From Xenorhabdus miraniensis (GTDB taxonomy: Bacteria; Pseudomonadota; Gammaproteobacteria; Enterobacterales; Enterobacteriaceae), in NCBI RefSeq assembly GCF_002632615.1, contig NZ_NITZ01000003.1:1-64000 (forward strand): a stretch of DNA of 64,000 nt, given 5' to 3'. The number at the start of each line of letters is the position of its first letter. Position 1 is the stretch's first letter. Positions 1 to 9,733 of the stretch are shown here, piece after piece. The translations under genes and the position numbers were made by a program. The notes under the pieces were generated by a model. That model was not told where the DNA came from. It made no database searches and was given only the letters and a program-made list of their open reading frames with translations.

Positions 1-1
1 C

Positions 2-1162
2 GGCGTTGCACCGGGGCAGGTCATTTTAATCCAGTCCGGCAACAGTAACTTACTGCACATGATTCAGGCGGTGAACTCGGATACCGAACTGGTACTGGCC
101 GATGCCGCTAAAACTACCCTGAATAATGTTAAGTACCAGATTCAGATTACTGTCCCTGATTCTGTCTCGGATGGCGTCCGGCATATAGTGGCGAATACCA
201 GCTACCTCATTGGATTCCTCCAGAATATGGACAAATGGATGAGTCAGAACGGCACAGTGGAGGTAACATTGCCGAATGGTCAAACGGTATCATTGCAGTC
301 GATACGGGCATTGCAGGCAGCGATGGAAGGGAAGTTAGATAAAGGACAGAACGGCGCGGACATTCCGAATAAGACTGAGTTTGTGCGGAATATTGGGTTG
401 GGTAACGCGCTGAAAGTGGGGGATTATGGGATGGGTGGTCTGGGACTCTCAGTTAACTGGAGTGATGATGAGTCCTTTTTCGATTTTGTTATACGAAGTC
501 CTAGTCAATTTTTTAGAAATAATGGGGCCTCTTATGCGACACATAGATGGGCATCTGGGATACTTTGTAAAGCTGGCAATACTTTCAGTGGATTTACTGC
601 CCATCACACTGGCGGCGGGGTTAAGTTCTTTGCTGGTTATACCGCAGAAAGCTCTGGTCATGTTGCAGGAACTGCTATCTATAATGTGTGGACTGATAGA
701 AACGCCGTCAGAGATAACAGTGGATACCTCAGGCCCTCATCCCCCATCATCCAAATCCACCCTGACGGCACCTTTACCACCAATGACGAATCCGAAGGCG
801 CCACGGTCACTAAGCTCGGCCTCGGTCATTATCAGATCACAGGTGTACTGGGCTATAACGCAGATGGGGCATGGGGTGTACATGGTGGTATCAGTGTTCC
901 CCGTGATGTTAACGGTAATGAGCTGGTGTATGTCGAGGATAAGGTATTGCCCGATGGGGCTATCGACATCAAGGTGACCCACCGACAGAATACCCATATG
1001 CCCGCCCGGTTGCAGAACAGGCGTATGAGATGCACGGAGGCGCAGACCTATTACACCGATGATGAACCGTGTGATTTACCCGCAGGCACTCGCTTGGATG
1101 TCCGTGTCCAGATGCCGGAAGATTCGGTGTGGAATGTGAGGCAGGGGATGGTGGGGTTGTGA
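2..1162 (+). CDS. Phage tail fibre-type protein (5' end outside window)
   Basis: The reading frame is open from the first bases of the window, so the ATG at 59 is probably internal and the N-terminus lies upstream. About 385 residues are visible. The N-terminal part, up to the KTEFVRNIGLG stretch near residue 125, looks like the collar region of phage tail fibres. The middle (roughly bases 430-740) is more AT-rich and unlike the flanks. The C-terminal part holds a conserved block (SPIIQIHPDGTF, TKLGLGHYQITG, GISVPRDVNGNE) that I associate with tail fibres of Xenorhabdus and Photorhabdus prophages and tailocins. The role would be host-cell recognition at the tail tip. The gene ends 56 bp before the convergent integrase gene, so it is the last structural gene at this end of the element. 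The tail-fibre assignment is fairly safe; the receptor is unknown. Confidence 0.7.
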   Translation, partial: GVAPGQVILIQSGNSNLLHMIQAVNSDTELVLADAAKTTLNNVKYQIQITVPDSVSDGVRHIVANTSYLIGFLQNMDKWMSQNGTVEVTLPNGQTVSLQSIRALQAAMEGKLDKGQNGADIPNKTEFVRNIGLGNALKVGDYGMGGLGLSVNWSDDESFFDFVIRSPSQFFRNNGASYATHRWASGILCKAGNTFSGFTAHHTGGGVKFFAGYTAESSGHVAGTAIYNVWTDRNAVRDNSGYLRPSSPIIQIHPDGTFTTNDESEGATVTKLGLGHYQITGVLGYNADGAWGVHGGISVPRDVNGNELVYVEDKVLPDGAIDIKVTHRQNTHMPARLQNRRMRCTEAQTYYTDDEPCDLPAGTRLDVRVQMPEDSVWNVRQGMVGL

Positions 1163-1218
1163 TGGGTCATAGTGACAACAGCTTACTTTCCCACTGCTCT
1201 ATGATTTTGCGTTTTCTT

Positions 1219-2391
1219 TCACCATGTTGTGCTGGATATCCTATCAATGTAGTCAGCGAACCACTGCATCATTTCACGGCGCTGGTCTAAATACTGTGCA
1301 TGGTTATACACACCTCTAGTTTTATTACCAACAACATGGGCTAACTGTTTCTCAATCACATCATGATTAAATTCATGCTCATTCAGTATAGTACTGAACT
1401 GATGGCGAAATCCATGACCGCTAGCTAAACCGTCATAGCCTATTCTCCTGATAACTAACAGGACAGAATTTTCGCTAATGGGTTTTTTTCGGTCGTTTCT
1501 ACCAGGGAATACAAAATCGGAAATGCTGGAGGTTATGGGTTTTAGATTTTGGAGCAGTTTAACAACCTGATTGGACATAGGAACTATATGCAGCCGCCGC
1601 CCCTTCATTACTGACGGATCTATAGTAATGAGTCGATTATCAAAATCAACGTTCTTCCATGACATGCTGCGCATTTCAACAGTTCGTAGGGCGGTGTATT
1701 GCAGAATCTGAGTGGCTGTTTTAGTTATGATGCTACCGGAATATGAGGCCAGAGCCTGATTAAACGCAGGAATTTGATCTATTGTGAGGAATGGGTAGTG
1801 CTCTGTTCTATAGCCAGTCATGGCATTTGCCAAATCAGGGGCGGGATTATATTTTGCTCTACCAGTCACTATTGCATACCTGAAAACCTCTCCGCACCTC
1901 CGCCGCGCTTTACTGGCTCTCTCCATGGCTCCGCGATCTTCAAATAAGCGAATAACCTTGAGTAGAACTAGAGGTTCTATCTCTTCCATAGTCATATGTC
2001 CAATGATAGGCAAAATATCATTGTCAAACATCGACTTCATATCTTGAGTATAGCCTTCAGACCAAAACCCACTTTTGAACTCATGCCATTCTTTAAATAT
2101 GTCAGCAAAAGTATACTGTGTCACCTGTGTCACAGGGGTTTTATTTTTTGACAGATTTACACCATTGGCTAATTCTTTCTTTAATTCAAATACCTTATCT
2201 CTAGCCTCAGCTAAAGAAACCTCAGGATATTTACCCACCGTATAGATTTTTTCTTTTCCCTCAAATTGGTAACGCAGTTGCCATACTTTTTTGCCAGATA
2301 ATGGAATATATAGATAAAGGCCATTACTGTCTGATAGACGATATGGTTTTTCTTTTGGCTTAGCAGAATTAACCTGCTTTACAGTGAGCAT
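1219..2391 (-). CDS. Tyrosine recombinase, P4-type integrase
   Basis: Site-specific integrase of a prophage or genomic island. The N-terminal 80 residues match the arm-binding DUF4102 domain (KPKEKPYRLSDSNGLYLYI). The C-terminal catalytic domain shows the family residues: Arg in the TALRTVEMRSM stretch, Lys in VMKGRRLHIVP, HGFRH, the QLAHVVGNKT His and the tyrosine in GVYNHAQYLDQR. The frame is open to 2427, but P4-type integrases begin MLTxxxI-xxAKPK, so the ATG at 2391 (390 aa) fits better. It also lies downstream of an inverted repeat that looks like an operator. The gene points away from the tRNA-Arg gene at 2553-2627, whose 3' end is the expected insertion site. It looks intact. Confidence 0.93.
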   Translation of the reverse strand: MLTVKQVNSAKPKEKPYRLSDSNGLYLYIPLSGKKVWQLRYQFEGKEKIYTVGKYPEVSLAEARDKVFELKKELANGVNLSKNKTPVTQVTQYTFADIFKEWHEFKSGFWSEGYTQDMKSMFDNDILPIIGHMTMEEIEPLVLLKVIRLFEDRGAMERASKARRRCGEVFRYAIVTGRAKYNPAPDLANAMTGYRTEHYPFLTIDQIPAFNQALASYSGSIITKTATQILQYTALRTVEMRSMSWKNVDFDNRLITIDPSVMKGRRLHIVPMSNQVVKLLQNLKPITSSISDFVFPGRNDRKKPISENSVLLVIRRIGYDGLASGHGFRHQFSTILNEHEFNHDVIEKQLAHVVGNKTRGVYNHAQYLDQRREMMQWFADYIDRISSTTW

Positions 2392-2405
2392 TGGGTAAAA
2401 TTCCA

Positions 2406-2427
2406 TTGGGTAAAATTGTTTACCCAA
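2406..2427. promoter_or_regulatory. Inverted repeat in the integrase promoter/leader
   Basis: Arms TTGGGTAAA and TTTACCCAA (9 bp, perfect) flank a 4-bp spacer. One further GGGTAAA lies at 2393-2399 and one TTTACCC at 2430-2436, giving two copies in each orientation. The array covers the segment just upstream of the preferred integrase start. I read it as a binding site for the integrase itself or for an excisionase/repressor. This is inference from symmetry and position only. Confidence 0.5.
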
Positions 2428-2457
2428 AATTTACCCAGATAGGTATGCGGATGTCAA

Positions 2458-2545
2458 CGAACGGGTGCAAACTTCTACGAACGGTTATTTTTTGTTAATG
2501 TTGATAATTGAGGGGTTTTGCGAACTATTAGGAACTGCGGCGAAC
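2458..2545. repeat. Four CGAAC direct repeats between integrase and tRNA-Arg (possible arm-type sites)
   Basis: CGAAC occurs at 2458, 2478, 2521 and 2541, all in the same direction and in two pairs each spaced exactly 20 bp. They lie between the integrase promoter and the tRNA 3' end, where the arm-type sites of an integrase are expected. P4 attP is known to carry 20-bp direct repeats as arm sites. The role here is inferred. Confidence 0.4.
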
Positions 2546-2552
2546 TGTAGAT

Positions 2553-2627
2553 TGGCGTCCCCTGCAGGAATCGAACCTGCAACTAGCCCTTAGGAGGGGC
2601 TCGTTATATCCATTTAACTAAGAGGAC
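2553..2627 (-). tRNA. argW: tRNA-Arg (anticodon CCT)
   Basis: The reverse complement reads as a 75-nt tRNA with an encoded CCA end. The acceptor GTCCTC pairs with the 3' GGGGAC-GCCA. The anticodon arm is AGCCC-CTCCTAA-GGGCT with anticodon CCT. The T arm contains GGTTCGATTCC. It differs from E. coli argW, as I remember it, at very few positions. Its 3' end faces the integrase, so the element to the left was inserted into this gene and left a complete tRNA. The same tRNA hosts the CPS-53 (KpLE1) prophage in E. coli K-12. Confidence 0.97.
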
Positions 2628-2811
2628 AACGAAAACAAGTATACCTGTTTTTTTTGCCGGAGATAAGATACAACGAGCTGTTTGCCTATATAATCACCAC
2701 TCTTTTTGATTACCATTAATGAAAAATTGGCAGTATATTTAACATATTGGGTACATTGACCGGTATGCAGTGTGATAGTCGATGTCTAAAAGTAATTATG
2801 TGGAGAACAAT

Positions 2812-3564
2812 ATGAAGTATCGTCTAAGCGGGGTTGCTCTTTCAGCAGTCTTACTTGTGGGATGTGCCAGTTCATCGAATATGAATGAACAAGGCCGCTC
2901 TGATCCGCTGGAAGGGTTTAACCGTGCTATGTTCAACTTTAATTATGATGTTCTCGACCCTTATGTTTTGCGACCGGTTGCCGTTGCGTGGCGTAATTAT
3001 GTGCCAATGCCAGCGCGAAATGGTATTGGTAATTTTACGAGCAACCTTGAAGAACCAGCTAGTATGGTTAACAGTTTTTTACGTGGTAATATTCATGAAG
3101 GCGCAAAACACTTTAGCCGCTTCTTTTTAAACACGCTTTTGGGGATGGGGGGGCTTATTGATGTTGCTTCCATGGCGAACCCTAACTTGGCAAAAGAAGA
3201 TTCAGCGCGTTTTGGTAGTACGTTGGGATATTATAATGTGGGTTATGGCCCGTATGTTGTCCTGCCTGGTTATGGCAGTTTTACACTGCGTGATGAAGGC
3301 GGTAACTTTGCGGATATGACTTATCCTGTGTTGAGTTATCTCACTGGTTGGATGTCAGTAGGAAAATGGGTTTTCGAAGGGATAGAAACTCGTGCCCGTC
3401 TTCTGGATTCTGACGGCCTGTTAAAGAATTCTTCCGATCCTTATTTGATGATGCGTGATGCTTACTTCCAACGCCACGATTTTATGGCCAATGGCGGTAA
3501 ATTGGAACCAGAAAAAAATCCTAATGCAGCAAGTATTCAAGATGAGCTAGATTCCATTGATTAA
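2812..3564 (+). CDS. mlaA: MlaA outer-membrane lipoprotein, phospholipid retrograde transport
   Basis: MlaA (VacJ) sits in the outer membrane with porins and removes misplaced phospholipids from the outer leaflet for the Mla pathway. The 250-residue protein has a lipoprotein signal with lipobox LLVGC (Cys18) followed by the conserved DPLEGFNRAMFNFN stretch, and the MlaA domain covers the rest. The frame is open to an ATG at 2782, but the ATG at 2812 gives a normal signal peptide and follows a TGGAGA ribosome site at 2801. The gene stands alone, downstream of tRNA-Arg as in E. coli, and a terminator follows. Confidence 0.95.
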   Translation: MKYRLSGVALSAVLLVGCASSSNMNEQGRSDPLEGFNRAMFNFNYDVLDPYVLRPVAVAWRNYVPMPARNGIGNFTSNLEEPASMVNSFLRGNIHEGAKHFSRFFLNTLLGMGGLIDVASMANPNLAKEDSARFGSTLGYYNVGYGPYVVLPGYGSFTLRDEGGNFADMTYPVLSYLTGWMSVGKWVFEGIETRARLLDSDGLLKNSSDPYLMMRDAYFQRHDFMANGGKLEPEKNPNAASIQDELDSID

Positions 3565-3581
3565 TCAGGAAACTACAATTT

Positions 3582-3610
3582 AAAAAGGATAGCATCTGCT
3601 ATCCTTTTTT
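3582..3610. terminator. Bidirectional terminator between mlaA and fadL
   Basis: The hairpin AAAAGGATAGC / GCTATCCTTTT has a 4-base loop. It has A and T runs at its two ends and can serve both convergent genes. Confidence 0.85.
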
Positions 3611-3638
3611 AGATCTTGGCATTCAGTTCTAACGAATA

Positions 3639-4958
3639 TTAGAACGTGTAGTTAAAGTTCACGCCATACAGCCATGCAGTTCCTTTGGAATCGAATTCAT
3701 AGGCTGTATTGAGAGGTGCAGGAGCATCATCTTTCAATTTCTCACTAACGTGTACTTTCTTACCACGCATATAGGAAACGCCTACATCCACGGAAGCATC
3801 TTTATTGAATGCGTAAGTGGTTCCCACGCTTAACCAGAAGCGATCCTGATCAGGGATGGAAATAGAACGATTTTGGGCTGGTACGGGGCTTTCATCGAAG
3901 GCGATACCGGTACGGAATGTCCAGTTATCGTCATAATAGTAAGTTGTACCTAAAGAAATGCGGTAAGCATCACGGAAGCCTTCGTGCTTCGAAAATGCGA
4001 CTCCACCTGTATCATTTCTTGTTGCTTTTAGTTCTTTGAACTCACTCCAACCTGTGTATAGGAGGCTATAGTGGATTGCCCATTGCGGTGCAACACGGTT
4101 ATAACCTGAGAATTCCCACATATCTGGTAGGTTCAGATCCAGTTTACCTTTGACTGTTTGCCCGCCAGTACCATTTTCAAATACACTTGGAACATATGGC
4201 AAATCACTGCGGTAATCACCACTCTTGAACTTAACCTTGACTTTTGAGCGGTAAGTCAGGCTATAGCGGTTATTTTCGTCATATTGATATAAAAGCCCTG
4301 CATTCCACCCGTAGCCCCAATCCTTTCCTTCCAATTTGGCAGCTTCAGCAGTTGCAGGAATATTGCGCCCTGTCATTCTAGACATCATAGCGCTTGTTTC
4401 ACCCATATGGCGAACGATTTTGGCATCGGCATAAACAGCATTGACACCTAAGCCAAAGCTGAACTGATCATTAAATTTATAAGCACCGCTTAGGTTTAGG
4501 TTCACGGTCTTAAGATCAGTTTTACCGCCAATTAGGCCAGCCGTGTAGTTATTGCTGAAATTGGTTGCCAAGCCAAAATTGGAAGTCGCAGATGCACCGA
4601 CAAACCACTGATCATTGATTGGAGTAATGAAATGCAGGTTTGGAATCCAAGCACGTGGTGCGATGTTTTTAGCATCAGTACTCTTGCCGCTTAACGGGGA
4701 TTTACCTGTAATGTCAACATATGGCTTGACATAAATTAAGCCGCTGGAGAACGATGGGCGATCAAATAAGGTCATGGCTGCAGGGTTACGGCTGCCAACG
4801 GTAGCGTTTTCAGCGATGACACCTTCCCCAGAAAATGCACGACCTAGTCCTGATGATGAATATTCATTCAATTGAAAACCGGCAGCACTAGCGTTGGATG
4901 AGATAACTGCAACCGCCACTGCTAATGCTGAACGTGTAAATAGGTTTTTCTGGTTCAT
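3639..4958 (-). CDS. fadL: Long-chain fatty acid outer-membrane transporter FadL
   Basis: Outer-membrane beta-barrel that takes up long-chain fatty acids. The 439-residue precursor has a signal peptide ending NASA. The mature protein starts [21 protein letters not shown], the plug segment typical of FadL, and NPAAM follows. It ends in an aromatic residue (NYTF) as outer-membrane barrels do. The start at 4958 is preceded by GAGG and is preferred to the TTG two codons upstream. A FadR-like operator lies upstream at 5044-5060, which fits acyl-CoA-controlled repression. yfcZ and fadIJ follow on the other strand, as in E. coli. Confidence 0.96.
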   Translation of the reverse strand: MNQKNLFTRSALAVAVAVISSNASAAGFQLNEYSSSGLGRAFSGEGVIAENATVGSRNPAAMTLFDRPSFSSGLIYVKPYVDITGKSPLSGKSTDAKNIAPRAWIPNLHFITPINDQWFVGASATSNFGLATNFSNNYTAGLIGGKTDLKTVNLNLSGAYKFNDQFSFGLGVNAVYADAKIVRHMGETSAMMSRMTGRNIPATAEAAKLEGKDWGYGWNAGLLYQYDENNRYSLTYRSKVKVKFKSGDYRSDLPYVPSVFENGTGGQTVKGKLDLNLPDMWEFSGYNRVAPQWAIHYSLLYTGWSEFKELKATRNDTGGVAFSKHEGFRDAYRISLGTTYYYDDNWTFRTGIAFDESPVPAQNRSISIPDQDRFWLSVGTTYAFNKDASVDVGVSYMRGKKVHVSEKLKDDAPAPLNTAYEFDSKGTAWLYGVNFNYTF

Positions 4959-5043
4959 AACCAAAACCTCATTGTTTAATTATTATTTAACATGCTACTC
5001 AAGTAGCTGAGAGCGCGGGATTGTAGAGTCGGTTTGCCAAAAT

Positions 5044-5060
5044 GACAAATCAGACCAGTG
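5044..5060 (-). promoter_or_regulatory. FadR-like operator upstream of fadL
   Basis: Read on the minus strand the site is CACTGGTCTGATTTGTC. It agrees with the FadR consensus (AACTGGTCNGACNTGTT) at all but three informative positions. It lies about 85 bp upstream of the fadL start codon. FadR represses fadL in E. coli until long-chain acyl-CoA is bound. Confidence 0.65.
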
Positions 5061-5312
5061 CACGAAGTATAGGCTTGATAATAGAATATGTTGCAATAAT
5101 GTTTTTAAAATATAACCAAAATGATTGCTGAAATGGGACTTGCTTAACAAAAAAACGACAACTAGTGTTAACAAGGTGTAAACAAGAGCGTGTTAGTGTG
5201 ATGAGATCAATAAATAGTGAGATAAATGCTGGTAAACAGTGTAAATGCTGGTTATCAATGGGCGTAACCACGTAAAATTATCAGCAAGTTTTCACTGTTG
5301 GAGAAATAAAAA

Positions 5313-5609
5313 ATGCCTGATGCAATTAACCGCTGTAGTGCAGAAGAAACGGCTGCTTGCTGTTGTGTTGATGTAGGAACTGTTATTGATAATGAAGATT
5401 GCACTGCTTCTTATCAGAGTGTTTTTGCCAGTGAACAAGACGCTGAAATTATGCTTAATACGTTGACTCAAAAGGCAAAAGCAGTGGAGTCAGAACCATG
5501 TGTAATATACCATAGAATCGGAATGGTTGATGGTGGAGTGCAATTATCTGTGGATTTCACCTTTAGTTGTCAGGCAGAAGCTCTGATCTTTCAGTTAGGA
5601 TTGCGCTAA
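5313..5609 (+). CDS. yfcZ: YfcZ/YiiS family protein (DUF406)
   Basis: Small cytoplasmic protein of 98 residues, the family's usual length, with no established function. It is recognisable by its conserved N-terminal cysteine cluster (AACCCVDVGT), the DCTASY stretch and the C-terminal DFTFSCQAEALIFQLGLR region, all shared with E. coli YfcZ. The GGAGAA ribosome site precedes the ATG. Its position between fadL and fadI is conserved in enterobacteria, hinting at a link to fatty-acid metabolism. Confidence 0.9.
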   Translation: MPDAINRCSAEETAACCCVDVGTVIDNEDCTASYQSVFASEQDAEIMLNTLTQKAKAVESEPCVIYHRIGMVDGGVQLSVDFTFSCQAEALIFQLGLR

Positions 5610-5821
5610 TCTACTCTGAATAACGGTTTTCCCATTGTTTTGCGATTTTAAACAGTGGGAAAATTGATTGTCATTCATTGTAAATAATGATCTCTTTTTA
5701 TATTTCGATCGCACATTCTCCATTCAAGTTGTATAAATTATAAATACCTTAAAGTTGCGCTTGCTCGCATTTTTCGTTTATTCCTATTTGCTATTTTCCA
5801 ACATTGCGTTAACAATGCTCC

Positions 5822-5838
5822 ATCAGGTCTGACCTCTT
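5822..5838 (+). promoter_or_regulatory. FadR-like operator upstream of fadI
   Basis: ATCAGGTCTGACCTCTT matches the FadR consensus with about three mismatches and lies 66 bp before the fadI start codon. fadIJ belongs to the FadR regulon in E. coli. The rest of the 5610-5904 gap is AT-rich and shows nothing else I can name. Confidence 0.6.
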
Positions 5839-5904
5839 GTGAGGTGAGTGAATTTTTTTAATCAATCAATTGATTTAATTAATGATTATTGTTCAGGAGT
5901 TGCT

Positions 5905-7215
5905 ATGGGTCGTTCTTCAACAAAAGTAACACAGAAAAAAGAACGTGTTGCTATTGTCAGCGGGTTGCGCATTCCTTTTGCAAAACAGGCAACTTTCTAC
6001 CACGGTATTCCGGCTGTTGATTTGGGAAAGTCTGTTGTCAGCGAGCTGGTCATTAGGAGCGGTTTGTCGCCTGAGAAGATTGACCAATTAGTTTTCGGGC
6101 AAGTTGTTCAAATGCCGGAAGCACCGAATATTGCGAGGGAAATTGTTTTAGGAGCAGGTTTAAGTGTGAATACCGATGCCTATAGCGTTTCCCGTGCCTG
6201 TGCGACAAGTTTTCAGGCAATTGCAAATGTGGCTGAAAGTATTATGGCGGGTACAGTTAATGTGGGGATTGCCGGAGGTGCAGACTCTTCATCTGTTTTA
6301 CCCATCGGGGTGACTAAGTCGTTAGCTCGTACTTTGGTAGATATAAATAAGGCTAAGAGTTTGTCTCAACGGCTGAAATTACTCAGTCAATTGAAGTTCC
6401 GTGATTTATTGCCGGTATCCCCTGCCGTTGCTGAATATTCAACAGGGTTAAGAATGGGGGATACGGCAGAGCAGATGGCAAAAACCTATCATATCAGCCG
6501 TGAAGATCAGGATGAATTGGCGCATCGTTCCCATGTATTAGCCGCTAAAGCTTGGGAGCAGGGGCTTTTGAATGATGAAATTGTATCGGCACATTTCCCT
6601 CCATACCGCGACACATTGCTTGAAGATAATAACATTAGAAAAAATTCAGTCCTGGCCTCTTATGCTAAATTGCGGCCGGCTTTTGATCGTAAACATGGCA
6701 CTGTCACGGCAGCGAATAGTACGCCACTGACAGATGGTGCCGCAGCCGTTATATTGATGCGCGAATCGGTTGCCAAAGAACTAGGCATGACGCCATTAGG
6801 ATATCTACGTAGCTATGCGTTTTCGGCAATTGATGTTTGGCAAGATATGCTGCTGGGGCCATCTTATGCGACGCCATTGGCGCTGGATCGTGCAGGTCTC
6901 ACTTTGGGCGAACTTACACTCATTGATATGCATGAAGCGTTTGCTGCTCAAACATTGACGAATTTAAAAATGTTTGCCAGTGAGAAATTTGCCCGTGAAA
7001 AGTTGGGGCGCACTCAGGCAATTGGCGAAGTGGATATGGATAAATTCAATGTATTGGGTGGATCAATTGCTTATGGGCATCCATTTGCCGCAACGGGGGC
7101 CAGAATGGTTACCCAGACGTTGAATGAATTGCGTCGTCGTGGCGGTGGGTTTGGGCTGGCGACCGCCTGTGCCGCTGGTGGTTTGGGTGCAGCAATGGTA
7201 TTGGAGGTAGAGTAA
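5905..7215 (+). CDS. fadI: 3-ketoacyl-CoA thiolase FadI
   Basis: Beta subunit of the FadIJ beta-oxidation complex. It cleaves 3-ketoacyl-CoA with CoA to release acetyl-CoA. The 436 residues carry the thiolase nucleophile Cys99 ([10 protein letters not shown]), the [10 protein letters not shown] histidine motif and the C-terminal [13 protein letters not shown] cysteine motif. The frame is open to 5848, but the family N-terminus begins MG and the ATG at 5905 follows a CAGGAG ribosome site. The stop overlaps the fadJ start by one base (TAATG), so the two are translationally coupled. Confidence 0.96.
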   Translation: MGRSSTKVTQKKERVAIVSGLRIPFAKQATFYHGIPAVDLGKSVVSELVIRSGLSPEKIDQLVFGQVVQMPEAPNIAREIVLGAGLSVNTDAYSVSRACATSFQAIANVAESIMAGTVNVGIAGGADSSSVLPIGVTKSLARTLVDINKAKSLSQRLKLLSQLKFRDLLPVSPAVAEYSTGLRMGDTAEQMAKTYHISREDQDELAHRSHVLAAKAWEQGLLNDEIVSAHFPPYRDTLLEDNNIRKNSVLASYAKLRPAFDRKHGTVTAANSTPLTDGAAAVILMRESVAKELGMTPLGYLRSYAFSAIDVWQDMLLGPSYATPLALDRAGLTLGELTLIDMHEAFAAQTLTNLKMFASEKFAREKLGRTQAIGEVDMDKFNVLGGSIAYGHPFAATGARMVTQTLNELRRRGGGFGLATACAAGGLGAAMVLEVE

Positions 7216-9392
7216 TGGCTCAGTCTGAACAAGAAGCTGTCATGTCAACGACACAACCGAAACAATCAGTGTTCAATTTCTCGGTTAGGGACGATAAGGT
7301 GGGAATCATCACCATTGATGTACCGGGCGAGAAAGTCAACACGCTGAAAGCTGAATTTGTTGAACAATTCCTGACAATGTTTGAGAAAGTACAACAAGTG
7401 TCTGGTTTGAAAGGGCTGGTGATTGTATCTGGTAAGCCGGATACTTTCATTGCTGGTGCAGATATCAGCATGATAGCAGGCTGCCAATCTCAGGAAGAAG
7501 CAACAGAATTGGCTGAAAAAGGCCAAAAATTATTTGCGCAGATTGCTAATTATCCTTTACCTGTTGTCGCTGCTATTCATGGTGCGTGTTTAGGCGGAGG
7601 GCTGGAATTGGCTTTGGCTTGTCATGCTCGTATTTGCTCTTTGGATGACAAAACACGTCTCGGTTTACCGGAAGTTCAGCTTGGGTTGTTGCCGGGCTCG
7701 GGAGGAACTCAGCGTTTGCCTCGTCTGATTGGTGTCAGTGCTGCTCTGGACATGATACTGACTGGCCGTCAACTCAAGGCAAAACAGGCACAACGGTTGG
7801 GAGTTGTGGATGATGCTGTGCCTTTGGACATCTTGCTAGATGTTGCTGTGCAATATGTCAAAAAAGGCATTGCCAAACGCAAGCCATTGGCATGGTCACA
7901 GCGTATATTGGCGAGTGCTTTGGGCAGGCCTCTGTTATTCCATACAGTACATCAAAAAACCCGGGCAAAAACTCACGGTCACTATCCTGCACCAGAGAAA
8001 ATCATTAATGTGATCCGTACTGGTCTGGAAAAAGGGCCGGATAAAGGTTTTAAGGCTGAAGCCAAGGCATTTGGTGAATTGGCGATGTCGCCGGAATCAG
8101 CCGCATTACGGAGTTTGTTCTTTGCTTCGACTGCGTTAAAAAATGAAACTGGCTCGTCAGAGCAGCCTGCTGATATTAAACATGTGGGCATTTTAGGTGG
8201 TGGCCTGATGGGCGGTGGTATTGCCAACGTTACCATAACACGAGGGAACTTGCCTGCCCGCATTAAGGATATTAATGAAAAGGGTATTAATCAGGCGCTG
8301 AAATATACTTGGGATCTCCTTTCCAAGCGGGTAAAACAGCGTCGTTTGAAACCAAGCGAGCGTTCTCAGCAGATGTCTTTATTGACAGGAACCACAGATT
8401 ATAGCGGATTTAAGCAAGCTGATATTGTGGTTGAAGCTGTATTTGAAGATTTGGTATTGAAACGCAAAATGGTCTCAGAAATTGAAGAGAACACCAAACC
8501 TAAAACTATTTTCGCTTCTAATACTTCTTCATTACCCATTCACAAAATTGCTGAAGTTGCTACTCGTCCAGAGCGGATCATTGGTCTTCACTATTTTAGC
8601 CCTGTTGACAAAATGCCGTTAGTCGAAGTTATTCCACATGCAGGAACAAGTGAAAAAACAATTGCAACTGCTGTTGCACTGGCTAAGAAACAAGGAAAAA
8701 CGGCCATTGTTGTCGGGGATAATGCAGGGTTTTATGTGAACCGCATTCTGGCGCCTTACATTAATGAAGCCGGTTATTGTTTGTTAGAAGGGGAACCCGT
8801 TGAGCATATTGATAAGGCTCTGGTGGATTTCGGTTTTCCTATTGGCCCAATCAATTTATTGGATGAGGTCGGTATAGATGTGGGCACCAAAATCATTCCT
8901 ATTTTGGTCGAACAGTTGGGGAGTCGATTTGCTGCGCCAGAGATTTTGGAAGCGGTCTTAAAAGATAATCGGAAGGGCAAGAAGAATGGCAGAGGGTTCT
9001 ATTCGTATGCGAATAAAAAGAACAAATTCTGGTCATTCGGGAAGAAACCCAAAGAAGTTGATGTATCCATTTATTCCTTATTAAAAATCAAACCTGCTGT
9101 AAAAATGTTACCTGCTGACATTGCCCAACGTTGCGTGATGCTCATGTTGAATGAGGCAGTTCGTTGTTTGGACGAAGGAATTATCAGAAGTCCTCGTGAT
9201 GGTGATATTGGCGCTGTATTTGGTATTGGGTTCCCGCCATTCTTGGGAGGGCCATTCCGTTATATTGACAAGCTTGGTATTGATAAGGTTATAGAAACTT
9301 TACGTCGCTTGGAACAGCAGCATGGAGAGAGATTTACACCATGTGAAGGTTTAATTCAGATGGCTGAACAGAAAAAGAAATTTCACGCATAA
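7215..9392 (+). CDS. fadJ: Fatty acid oxidation multifunctional protein FadJ
   Basis: Alpha subunit of the FadIJ complex. The N-terminal crotonase domain (about residues 20-210; [18 protein letters not shown] with Glu132, and [14 protein letters not shown] with Glu153) hydrates enoyl-CoA. The C-terminal part (from about 320) is 3-hydroxyacyl-CoA dehydrogenase, with the NAD motif [25 protein letters not shown] and [14 protein letters not shown]. The length (725 aa) is normal. An alternative ATG ten codons in is also possible. It is the second gene of fadIJ and a strong terminator follows. Confidence 0.96.
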   Translation: MAQSEQEAVMSTTQPKQSVFNFSVRDDKVGIITIDVPGEKVNTLKAEFVEQFLTMFEKVQQVSGLKGLVIVSGKPDTFIAGADISMIAGCQSQEEATELAEKGQKLFAQIANYPLPVVAAIHGACLGGGLELALACHARICSLDDKTRLGLPEVQLGLLPGSGGTQRLPRLIGVSAALDMILTGRQLKAKQAQRLGVVDDAVPLDILLDVAVQYVKKGIAKRKPLAWSQRILASALGRPLLFHTVHQKTRAKTHGHYPAPEKIINVIRTGLEKGPDKGFKAEAKAFGELAMSPESAALRSLFFASTALKNETGSSEQPADIKHVGILGGGLMGGGIANVTITRGNLPARIKDINEKGINQALKYTWDLLSKRVKQRRLKPSERSQQMSLLTGTTDYSGFKQADIVVEAVFEDLVLKRKMVSEIEENTKPKTIFASNTSSLPIHKIAEVATRPERIIGLHYFSPVDKMPLVEVIPHAGTSEKTIATAVALAKKQGKTAIVVGDNAGFYVNRILAPYINEAGYCLLEGEPVEHIDKALVDFGFPIGPINLLDEVGIDVGTKIIPILVEQLGSRFAAPEILEAVLKDNRKGKKNGRGFYSYANKKNKFWSFGKKPKEVDVSIYSLLKIKPAVKMLPADIAQRCVMLMLNEAVRCLDEGIIRSPRDGDIGAVFGIGFPPFLGGPFRYIDKLGIDKVIETLRRLEQQHGERFTPCEGLIQMAEQKKKFHA

Positions 9393-9421
9393 CGTACGGT
9401 TTTTCTTAAATCAATCAAAAT

Positions 9422-9449
9422 GGCTCTTTTAATCAAGAGCCGTTTTTTA
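9422..9449 (+). terminator. Rho-independent terminator after fadJ
   Basis: The stem GGCTCTT/AAGAGCC has a 6-base loop and is followed by GTTTTTT. Beyond it, 9450-9733 is AT-rich and holds no gene; it should contain the sixA promoter. Confidence 0.88.
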
Positions 9450-9733
9450 TAGAAAATAATTGACATTTCTTAATGTTTTTTATTTTTCATGTAAGAAGGA
9501 ATAATAGTAAGCGCAACAGTAGATATATAAACTGTTTTTAGCCATTTTATTTCCACTTGTTTTAGGGCAGAATGCCAGCTAATGCGAATTGAAACGTTTT
9601 TTTTACCCAATATTAGCGTGTTAATATCAAATTAACTTACTTATTTAATACCGTATAACCAATGGATTGCTTCAAGAAATGCCAGATTGTGTATTGTCTT
9701 GAGGCTGGTTCACAATTAACTAGACGGTGAATT

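Noticed and set aside
5050..5271. 73-codon minus-strand frame upstream of fadL
   Set aside because: It lies across the FadR-like operator and promoter region of fadL and shows no protein-like conservation.
5720..5780. Possible fifth copy of the palindromic repeat upstream of fadI
   Set aside because: Only a short ATTCAAGTTG match; the second end is not found.
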